DNA of 64,000 bases, from assembly GCA_023227965.1 (NCBI GenBank), contig JALOCA010000005.1, positions 62,001 to 126,000 on the forward strand, read 5' to 3'. Source of the stretch: Lentimicrobiaceae bacterium (lineage in GTDB: Bacteria > Bacteroidota > Bacteroidia > Bacteroidales > JALOCA01). Numbering within the stretch: position 1 is the first letter of the stretch; every line of letters starts with the position of its first letter. The position numbers and the translations under genes are program-made. Of the stretch, positions 33,970 through 41,175 are shown piece by piece. Under the pieces are notes generated by a model. The model saw only the letters and a program-made list of their open reading frames with translations, did not search any database and was not told where the DNA came from.

Positions 33970-34605
33970 ATGAAAATCCGGATGCTGTTTACAAAAGTTC
34001 CTTCGGTGGTTCGTTGGTTAAGTCCTTCGGCTATTTTTTGGAAAATTCCTGTAAAAGAGAAAATTGTATTCCTCACTTTTGATGATGGACCCATCCCTGA
34101 GGCTACTCCGGAGGTATTGGAAATTCTGGAACAAAAAAATGTAAACGCTACTTTTTTTTGTGTGGGTGATAATGTGAAAAAATATCCTCAAATTTTTGCT
34201 CTGGTAAAAGAAAAAGGTCATGATATTGGCAATCACACATTTAATCACATCAAAGGATTTCGAACACCCGATGAAAACTACTTTACCAACATAGCAATGT
34301 GCGATGAACAGGTACAAAGCAAGTATTTCCGCCCCCCCTATGGTCAAATCCGGCCGAGGCAGATAAAATATTTGTCGAAAAGTTATTCCATCATAATGTG
34401 GACGGCATTCAGCGGAGATTTTGATCCATCGCTATCTGTGAAACGATGTATTAAAAATATTATAACCGCCGCACGCCCCGGAGCCATTTTTGTTTTCCAC
34501 GACAGCCTGAAAGCCCGCGAAAAGATGCTGCCAGCGTTGAGTGAAGTAATTGATATTTTGAAAGAAAAAGGGTACTCCTTCGGTCTGCTTTCCGATTTTA
34601 TCTGA
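33970..34605 (+). CDS. Polysaccharide deacetylase (NodB homology domain)
   Basis: A carbohydrate esterase family 4 enzyme of 211 residues that removes N- or O-acetyl groups from peptidoglycan, chitin-like or exopolysaccharide chains. The five family motifs can be seen: TFDDGPIPEATP (catalytic base and metal Asp), HTFNH (metal His pair), RPPYGQIRP, the region MWTAFSGDFDPS, and IFVFHDS. No signal peptide is evident, only a basic N-terminus with PSVVRWLSPSA, so location is uncertain. A -7-like TACTTTCG lies only about 6 nt before the ATG, suggesting a very short leader. It may modify the cell wall or a glycan made by the local glycosyltransferases. Confidence 0.92.
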   Translation: MKIRMLFTKVPSVVRWLSPSAIFWKIPVKEKIVFLTFDDGPIPEATPEVLEILEQKNVNATFFCVGDNVKKYPQIFALVKEKGHDIGNHTFNHIKGFRTPDENYFTNIAMCDEQVQSKYFRPPYGQIRPRQIKYLSKSYSIIMWTAFSGDFDPSLSVKRCIKNIITAARPGAIFVFHDSLKAREKMLPALSEVIDILKEKGYSFGLLSDFI

Positions 34606-34658
34606 ACGGTAACTATGAAGCTTATTTTTTGCAAATTTGTAACGTCAAATTTCACAAC

Positions 34659-36344
34659 TTGAAAAGAAGTCCGTTTTTACTATTTGCCTGGCTGTTTGGG
34701 CTTATCCTTATGGCTGGCTGCGCTACCATAGTTGCTCCCTCAGGAGGAGAAAAGGATGTTTCTCCTCCGAAAATAAAAGCAATGCACCCTAATGACCGTA
34801 GCACCGGGTTTTCTGCCAAACGCATTCAAATTACCTTTAATGAATTCGTACAACTTAAAGATGTCAACACCAGTTTTCTTTCCTCACCTCCTTTTGAAAA
34901 TCAGCCTGACATTCTGATAAAAGGGAAGTCATTGGTTATATCTCTGAATGATACGTTGAAACCCAATACAACCTACAGACTGTTTTTCGGTAATGCCGTA
35001 CAGGATCTCACAGAAAATAACCCACTCAGTAACTTGACCTATACTTTTTCCACAGGCAAATATCTTGATTCGCTTCGCATGAAAGGCTTGGTTGTCAATG
35101 CATTTACAACTAAACCTAAAAAAGAGATACTTGTATTTTTATACAAAAGCTCCGGCGATTCCGTAGTGTATAAAGAAAAACCTTATTATGTTGCAAAAAC
35201 AAACGAAAACGGCAGTTTTGAATTTGAAAATATTGCCGCGGGATTATATAATATTGTTGCCCTAAAAGATGCGAACAATAATTTTCTTTGTGATGGAATA
35301 GCAGAAGACATAGGATTTGCCCCGCAAAAAATTACGCTGGATACTTCTGTTATGCAAACAGATACCCTTACGCACGACACATTGCAAAAAGTCAAGATGT
35401 TAAACATTGGCACTTTACAGCTTTTCAAACAAGCTGATTCGACGCAAAAAATACTCAAAGCCTCTGTAACCCGCCATGGTCAGCTTACTTTCTGTTTCTC
35501 AAATCCTGTTAAAAACCTCGAAATATTGCCACTTAAAGAAGATTCTTCTTTCCTGACCTGTATCCGCGAAATAAATCCGGGCAAGGATACCATCGTATTT
35601 TGGCTTCCAAAAATCATAAACGATTCCGCCAGATTTTGTGTTGCCGATAATGGAAAAATACTTGATACACTGAATATTTCGTTAAAGATGCAAGTGAGAA
35701 CCCGAAAAGGCAAAAGCGAAGCTATCGAAAAACCTAACGCTCTTACCGTTGAACTTTTGCTAAATAATGGCACTTTTTATGAACGCAGAATCCCTCTCAG
35801 CCTTGTTTTTTCACAGCCGCTTTTGCAATACAATTGGGAGAAATGTAAATTGGTGGAGGAAAAAGACACCCTACCTATTCAGATAGAGTTTACGGATGCA
35901 GTACACCGAAAAGCCCATGTTTTGCATAAATGGAAAGAAAATACGCAATATCAACTGATTGTACCTGAGGATGCAGTGGAAGATATTTTTCATCAAAAAA
36001 ACGACAGTATTCTTTTCCCATTCAAGACAAGGTTATTATCGGAATATGGAAGTCTGCTTATGAATATAAAACTTAAACCGGGTACAGGGAATCTTATTGT
36101 ACAATTGCTGAACGAAAAAGATAAAGTTATTGAACAACATATGATTAATGGAGATACACCGATTAAATTTGAATTTCTGCCACCCGGTAAATACCAGATA
36201 AAAGCTGTGTACGACTCCAATAAAAACAGAAAATGGGATACTGGAAACTATATTAAAAAAATACAACCGGAAAAGGTTGTATTATACAATAAATTACTGG
36301 AGATAAGAGCAAATTGGGATATTGTGGAAAACTGGGATTTATAG
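34659..36344 (+). CDS. Ig-like (Big_5) domain outer-membrane lipoprotein
   Basis: No ATG is available near the N-terminus. A TTG at 34659 is the best start, because it yields MKRSPFLLFAWLFGLILMAG followed by the lipobox Cys, a complete lipoprotein signal. The mature protein starts CATIVAPSGGEKDVSPPKI and contains a Big_5 Ig-like domain (about residues 40-140: IQITFNEFVQLKD, then LKPNTTYRLFFGNAVQDLTE). The middle (about 150-230) has a carboxypeptidase-regulatory-like fold (GSFEFENIAAGLYNIVALKD). The C-terminal segment FEFLPPGKYQIKAVYDSNKN repeats this theme. Such lipoproteins are widespread in Bacteroidota, often one per genome, with unknown function in the envelope. It lies 53 nt after the deacetylase gene. 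Confidence 0.85.
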   Translation: MKRSPFLLFAWLFGLILMAGCATIVAPSGGEKDVSPPKIKAMHPNDRSTGFSAKRIQITFNEFVQLKDVNTSFLSSPPFENQPDILIKGKSLVISLNDTLKPNTTYRLFFGNAVQDLTENNPLSNLTYTFSTGKYLDSLRMKGLVVNAFTTKPKKEILVFLYKSSGDSVVYKEKPYYVAKTNENGSFEFENIAAGLYNIVALKDANNNFLCDGIAEDIGFAPQKITLDTSVMQTDTLTHDTLQKVKMLNIGTLQLFKQADSTQKILKASVTRHGQLTFCFSNPVKNLEILPLKEDSSFLTCIREINPGKDTIVFWLPKIINDSARFCVADNGKILDTLNISLKMQVRTRKGKSEAIEKPNALTVELLLNNGTFYERRIPLSLVFSQPLLQYNWEKCKLVEEKDTLPIQIEFTDAVHRKAHVLHKWKENTQYQLIVPEDAVEDIFHQKNDSILFPFKTRLLSEYGSLLMNIKLKPGTGNLIVQLLNEKDKVIEQHMINGDTPIKFEFLPPGKYQIKAVYDSNKNRKWDTGNYIKKIQPEKVVLYNKLLEIRANWDIVENWDL

Positions 36345-36345
36345 T

Positions 36346-36645
36346 TTATCGTTCGCCACAACGGTTAATACAATGAATTATTTCGGTAAGTGATTCACTT
36401 TTAAGCGAATAATATATTTGCTTTCCTTCACGCCGTGAAACCAGAACACCCTTATTCTTTAAAATATTCAGATGGTGAGAGGCTGTAGCCTGCTCTATTT
36501 TCAGTTTCTGATAAATTTCTGTAACATTTAGTTTTCCATTGGTATCAAGCATTTCTATAATTGCCACCCGCATAGGATGTGCCATCGCCCTGAGTTTACT
36601 TGCTGCGTTTTCTAACTTATTTACGTCTAATAAAAATTTCTTCAT
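36346..36645 (-). CDS. ArsR-family winged-helix transcriptional repressor
   Basis: A 99-residue winged-helix regulator. KLRAMAHPMRVAIIEMLDTN is the start helix, followed by LNVTEIYQKLKIEQATASHH, LNILKNKGVLVSRREGKQIY, the recognition helix and wing. The metal-binding ELCVCDLC motif of arsenic sensors is absent, so the signal is something else; Cys and His residues near the C-terminus (HCINRCGER) could bind metal or sense redox state. It is convergent with the Ig-like lipoprotein gene (1 nt between stops). A perfect 9-bp inverted repeat upstream (36682-36711) is the likely operator, so it probably represses itself. Confidence 0.9.
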   Translation of the reverse strand: MKKFLLDVNKLENAASKLRAMAHPMRVAIIEMLDTNGKLNVTEIYQKLKIEQATASHHLNILKNKGVLVSRREGKQIYYSLKSESLTEIIHCINRCGER

Positions 36646-36661
36646 TCCCGATATTTTTTTG

Positions 36662-36711
36662 CAAAAGTAAAGATAATTATAAATTATTCATATAACATTT
36701 TCTGAATAATT
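36662..36711 (-). promoter_or_regulatory. Promoter and operator of the ArsR-family gene
   Basis: On the minus strand TACTTTTG (rc of 36662-36669) is a -7 box. Just upstream lies the perfect inverted repeat AATTATTCA (36682-36690) and TGAATAATT (36703-36711) with a 12-nt spacer. It overlaps the expected -33 region, so a dimer bound here would block transcription. ATTCA/TGAAT half-sites are typical of the ArsR/SmtB family. Confidence 0.65.
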
Positions 36712-36940
36712 ACCATGAATGTGTTGTTTTTTTTATTTTCTATGCGTTACAAAGATGAAAAAAATATATATACAAAACAATTAATTTAATAATTAAATGA
36801 ATGTCAAACAATTACAATCAAAACTAATATATCTAATAATCAGATACTTTTATAAAAATTCATCCATTTTCTTTTGTAACGGTGTTGGGAAATAAACAAA
36901 ATTTCCGCCAGGAAAGATCAGGATTGCACTAATTTTAACA

Positions 36941-38578
36941 TCATACAAACAAGGAAGTAAATGCAAATTTTTTACTGTCGAACAAACCTTTATCGCTGAT
37001 TTTCAAATTGGGTATCACTAACAAAGCCATAAATGAAAGGGTCATAAATGGCGAGTTTAATTGACAACCCATCGCTTTCAGCTTTTCGTTAATTTTTTCG
37101 TAATTTTCGGCAACTTTGTAACCATCTTCAGTGCTCATCAGTCCTGCAAAAGGAAGGGGTAAAAATGCTTCCTCTCCGTCCTGAACGCAGCATATGCCTC
37201 CTTTACTACTTATTATCAACTTAATAGCATGAAGCAATTCTTTATCGGAAGTACCGATAGCAATAATATTATGGCTATCATGGGCAACGGTAGAAGCAAA
37301 AGCTCCTTTTTGAAGTTTAAAATTATTGATAAATCCTATTGCGGGTGCAGAAGGCTGGTATCTGTTAATAGCCACTATTTTCAGTATGTCATTTTCCGTA
37401 TCTGAAACCACATATCCATTTTCAATTTTTGCCTTACAACGTATTTCATCGGTGATAAGCTGTCCCTCAAGGGCTTTTATTACCCTTATGGTTTTGCCCT
37501 TAGCCACAACCTGCAAGTCGGAAATAGTTATTTCTTTAGCATTAAAATTATTCAACGGGGTATTTTGTACCGAAGAAAGCAATGTTCTGCCCCCTTCAGC
37601 TACTTTTTCACCATTGATAAATGTAGAAAGAATTGTAAAATCATTCAAATTATCAACGATAATACAATCGGCATTATCGCCTGCCTGCAGCAAACCGGAG
37701 TCCAAGCCGTAATGCCGTACAGGGTTGAGTGTGCAGGCACGAATACAATCAATGATATTATATCCTTTGTCAATGGCACGTTTTACTAATTGATTGATAT
37801 GACCTTTCACCAAGTCGTCGGGGTGTTTGTCGTCAGAACAAAACATTACCATTTGGGGATATTGTGCAAGAAGAGGGAGCAGTTCGTCGAAATTTTTTGC
37901 CGCACTTCCTTCCCTGATTAAAATTTTAATTCCCTGTTGAATTTTTTCACGAGCTTCTTCAAGGGTAAAGCACTCATGATCGGTACTAACACCTGCTGCC
38001 GCATATTTTATGATATCTTTACCGGTAATTCCGGGGGCATGTCCATCAATAACTTTTTCCCTTACTTTAGCTGCCGAGAGTTTTCCGTTTACTTCCGTAT
38101 CATCGTAGAGTACTCCAGGAAAATTCATCATTTCACTTAAATATTTTATTTCGGGATTATCCAGCAGAGTTTCGGTTTCTTTAATACCCAGTTTTGCACC
38201 GGAAGTTTCAAACGGGGTAGCCGGAACACAAGAAGGCGCACCAAAATAAAACCCGAAAGGAGTTGATTTACCGTTTTTTATCATAAATTGTATGCCCTTC
38301 ATGCCTAAAACATTGGCAATTTCGTGAGGATCGGAAACCGTACCCACCGTACCATGTACTACTGCAAGACGGGCAAACTCTGAGGGTAAAAGCATTGAAC
38401 TTTCGATATGTACGTGGGCATCAATAAGTCCAGGAAGGATAAAATGGTTTTCGGGCGTATTTTTTTCAGTAACGGAGACTATTTTTCCATTTTTCACTAC
38501 AAGGGTACCCTTGAAAATTCTCGAGCAAACCACATCAACAATATTTCCCGAAAGGGAAAAAGAAGTATTTTTTTTCAT
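36941..38578 (-). CDS. ade: Adenine deaminase
   Basis: Converts adenine to hypoxanthine and ammonia in purine salvage. 545 residues is close to the usual 570-600. The amidohydrolase metal site HVHIESSMLLPSEFA is at about residues 55-69, and GTVGTVSDPHEIANVLG, EMMNFPGV and CSDDKHPDDL are typical of the Ade/AdeC family rather than of adenosine deaminases. The C-terminal domain contains AFASTVAHDSHNIIAIGT, another family marker. It starts 11 nt after the MCE gene, at the end of a minus-strand amidase-MCE-ade group, a grouping without an obvious pathway link. Confidence 0.93.
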   Translation of the reverse strand: MKKNTSFSLSGNIVDVVCSRIFKGTLVVKNGKIVSVTEKNTPENHFILPGLIDAHVHIESSMLLPSEFARLAVVHGTVGTVSDPHEIANVLGMKGIQFMIKNGKSTPFGFYFGAPSCVPATPFETSGAKLGIKETETLLDNPEIKYLSEMMNFPGVLYDDTEVNGKLSAAKVREKVIDGHAPGITGKDIIKYAAAGVSTDHECFTLEEAREKIQQGIKILIREGSAAKNFDELLPLLAQYPQMVMFCSDDKHPDDLVKGHINQLVKRAIDKGYNIIDCIRACTLNPVRHYGLDSGLLQAGDNADCIIVDNLNDFTILSTFINGEKVAEGGRTLLSSVQNTPLNNFNAKEITISDLQVVAKGKTIRVIKALEGQLITDEIRCKAKIENGYVVSDTENDILKIVAINRYQPSAPAIGFINNFKLQKGAFASTVAHDSHNIIAIGTSDKELLHAIKLIISSKGGICCVQDGEEAFLPLPFAGLMSTEDGYKVAENYEKINEKLKAMGCQLNSPFMTLSFMALLVIPNLKISDKGLFDSKKFAFTSLFV

Positions 38579-38589
38579 CTGAATTGCAA

Positions 38590-39603
38590 TTATTTATTCG
38601 GTTGATAAGGGTATTTATTCGGATTTCTTCCAAAAACCGAAATGGTAACATACCTGTTTGGATTGCGTTTAATATCATCCACAAGTTCCTGGAGTTGGCG
38701 GGCGGCTCCGTCAATTTGGTTATAAAGTTTATTGTCGTTAACAAGCAAACCAAGTGTGCCGTCGCCACGGTTTATTTTTTCCATGACCAGTGCAAAATCA
38801 TTTACGGCTTTATTGGCATTCAATAAAGTGTTAGAAATATTGGATTGCCCCAGCGTATCACTTAATGCTGAAAAATTGCGAATCAAATTGGTTATTTTTT
38901 CATTATTAGCCCGCAGGTTGCCCGAAATGGATTCAATATTTGAAAAAATGTTTGCCAAACGATTCCTTTGCGTTCCCACGAGAGTATCAAGATTATAAGT
39001 TGTATGTTCCAGATTTGCAAGTGTATTTTTTATGCTTTCAAAACTCTGGGAGAGGTTTTCACGTGTATTTTTATTAAAAATAGCCCTTATTACCGTTACA
39101 ACGGAATCTACCGACAGCATGAGGTCCTCGGCTTTCTTTTTCAGGGGTTGTACCTGACGGTTAACTTCTTCCGAAAGACTGCCCTGTACTAAAGAAGGAA
39201 GAGTATCTCCATTCTGCACCATGAGTGCAGAATTACCCAGTTCAATTGTTATGGCTTTTGAGCCCATCAGGTCGTAGCTATATATTTTTGCTATCGAATT
39301 ATGAGGTATCGGAATATCGCTTGTAAGTGATAACTTTACAATGATATGAGTTTGGGGTTTATATACAAAAAACACATCCTTTACTATACCCACCTTCACT
39401 CCTTTTACAAATACAGGATTGGAAGTTACTAAGCCTTCAACTTTATCGTAAACAGCATAAATTGTGCGGCTTCGTGAAAAAAAATCTTTGCCGTTCAGGA
39501 AATTGAACCCCCAAATAAAAAGGGAAACGGTTACCACCAACACTATTCCGATTTTGGTTTCGCGACGAAATTTCAAGTTGCAGTTTTTAAAAAAATTTTT
39601 CAA
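38590..39603 (-). CDS. MCE/MlaD-family lipid-transport protein
   Basis: A membrane-anchored periplasmic protein that binds phospholipids for transport between membranes. One membrane segment (IGIVLVVTVSLFIWGFNFL) is followed by the MCE domain (VYDKVEGLVTSNPVFVKGVK, then GIVKDVFF) and a long helical coiled region (about residues 140-310) that could form a hexameric tube. No ATG is available: the frame can start at TTG 39603, or at TTG 39576, which would give a shorter and more typical N-terminus (KFRRETKIGI). The permease (MlaE) and ATPase (MlaF) genes usual in such systems are not adjacent. It lies 8 nt after the amidase gene. Confidence 0.88.
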   Translation of the reverse strand: MKNFFKNCNLKFRRETKIGIVLVVTVSLFIWGFNFLNGKDFFSRSRTIYAVYDKVEGLVTSNPVFVKGVKVGIVKDVFFVYKPQTHIIVKLSLTSDIPIPHNSIAKIYSYDLMGSKAITIELGNSALMVQNGDTLPSLVQGSLSEEVNRQVQPLKKKAEDLMLSVDSVVTVIRAIFNKNTRENLSQSFESIKNTLANLEHTTYNLDTLVGTQRNRLANIFSNIESISGNLRANNEKITNLIRNFSALSDTLGQSNISNTLLNANKAVNDFALVMEKINRGDGTLGLLVNDNKLYNQIDGAARQLQELVDDIKRNPNRYVTISVFGRNPNKYPYQPNK

Positions 39604-39611
39604 AAATACAA

Positions 39612-40898
39612 CTATTTCCCCAAATTTTTCATTTTTTCAGTAATTGTTACTCTTTCTTCGTTGATAAATGCCACGATAAAAGCATCTTTAAAACCGGTAG
39701 CTTTGATTTTTTTCAGCAGGTGGACTGCTTCGGAAAAAGCAGTTTCGTTTCCGGTGGTAAATTTGTACAAACCGTTATGAAAATACATTTTCACATCCTG
39801 TAATTTTCCAAATTCAGGTGAAGTAAGAGGCTTTTCGCCGGGCGATGTAGTAAATTGTATCCTGAAATACACTGTTTTATCAGGCGTTTTCCCTTCATTT
39901 TTCGCAGACGTCTGTTTTTCGTCTTCTGATACAACCGAAGGGCTGCTTTTTGTATTTTCCACAGGAGTCGGTTTGTTAGGCTCGGTATTTTTTACAACCT
40001 GATTTTTTTCTTTAGAGTTTTCTTCCTGCTTTTTATTATTTTTCGGTTCTTTGGTTTCTGTCAAGGGTTTTTCCTTGCTTGCATACAAAATATCCTCTTT
40101 TTCTTTATCCAATTTTTTCCTGTAATCGCAAAAGGCATTGTAAATAGATTGGGCAATGGCAGACTGACCTGCAGCATTGGTCAGGTATTCAACATCTTTA
40201 GGATTGCTCAAAAAACCGGTTTCGATGAGTACTCCGGGCATGGCAGTTTTGTAAAGCACTAAAAAACCGGCTTGTTTTACACCTCTGTCGTTCATTTTTG
40301 TTTTTTCACGAAATTTTTCCTGGAGGCTTGCCGCAAAATCGAGGCTTTGGTCAATATAGACATTCTGAAAAAGAGTAAAAATAATATTCGCTTCGGCAGA
40401 ATTTGGGTCAAAACCATCGTACTGGTTTGAGTAATCGTTTTCGAAAAGTATGGAAGAATTTTCGGTTTTAGCTACTGTAAGGTTCGCCTGGCTTTTGTGC
40501 AATCCCATCACAAAGGTCTCAGTACCATACGCTGAAGAAGATGGGTTTGCATTGCAATGGATAGAAATAAACAGATCCGCTTTTTTTTCGTTTGCAATTT
40601 GGGCTCTGCGGTGCAATTCGATAAATTCATCGGTTTTTCTGGTATAAATTACCTCAACATCTTTATAATTTTCTTCTATCAATTTGCCTGCTTTTAATGC
40701 AATAGCAAGTGTTATGTCTTTTTCTGCAATTTTTCCCCTAACTGCTCCAGGGTCCTTACCTCCATGTCCGGCATCAATCACTACTTTAAATTCTTTTCCC
40801 TTGGCTGAAAAAAGCATTTTCGGGAAGCAACCAAAAAAAAAGAGTAAGAAAAACAGGAAAATACCGTGGGCTATGGGTTGTATTTTTGCAGACTTCAT
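39612..40898 (-). CDS. N-acetylmuramoyl-L-alanine amidase (Amidase_3)
   Basis: A zinc amidase that cleaves the bond between peptide and MurNAc in peptidoglycan during cell separation. The N-terminus (IFLFFLLFFFGCFPKML) is a signal peptide. VVIDAGHGGKDPGAVRG carries the first zinc His near residue 45, ELHRRAQIANEKKADLFISI and HCNA the next, and GVLIETGFLSNPKD the catalytic Glu. A long Lys/Glu/Thr/Pro linker (about 285-340) leads to a SPOR-like C-terminal domain (VYFRIQFTTSPGEKP to KDAFIVAFINEERV) that would bind denuded glycan strands at the septum. It is first gene of the group with the MCE protein and adenine deaminase and has a promoter at 40951-40979. Confidence 0.93.
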   Translation of the reverse strand: MKSAKIQPIAHGIFLFFLLFFFGCFPKMLFSAKGKEFKVVIDAGHGGKDPGAVRGKIAEKDITLAIALKAGKLIEENYKDVEVIYTRKTDEFIELHRRAQIANEKKADLFISIHCNANPSSSAYGTETFVMGLHKSQANLTVAKTENSSILFENDYSNQYDGFDPNSAEANIIFTLFQNVYIDQSLDFAASLQEKFREKTKMNDRGVKQAGFLVLYKTAMPGVLIETGFLSNPKDVEYLTNAAGQSAIAQSIYNAFCDYRKKLDKEKEDILYASKEKPLTETKEPKNNKKQEENSKEKNQVVKNTEPNKPTPVENTKSSPSVVSEDEKQTSAKNEGKTPDKTVYFRIQFTTSPGEKPLTSPEFGKLQDVKMYFHNGLYKFTTGNETAFSEAVHLLKKIKATGFKDAFIVAFINEERVTITEKMKNLGK

Positions 40899-40950
40899 GA
40901 ATCAGTTTTTGGGTAAATACGGTAACGTTTATATGAGTTTCAACAGCAGT

Positions 40951-40979
40951 CAAATATACAGTTTTTAGAAATTGACAAA
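40951..40979 (-). promoter_or_regulatory. Bacteroidota promoter for the amidase group
   Basis: On the minus strand TTTG (rc of 40976-40979), a 17-nt spacer and TATATTTG (rc of 40951-40958) match the consensus. It lies about 53 nt before the amidase ATG. Confidence 0.62.
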
Positions 40980-41175
40980 ATAATTTATTCATCCGGAAGC
41001 ATTTTTTCGCACTGAATTTTAAAACATACTGTATATGTGTTAGAAAAAATCAAAATAAAACAGGTTGAACTATCGTTTTTCAATTACATCAGCGGAGTGT
41101 TCGATGTCGGTTGCAGAAAAAATAATACTTTTGCATTCGTTTTTTGTCTTATGCTGAACATTAAATACGTCTGAT

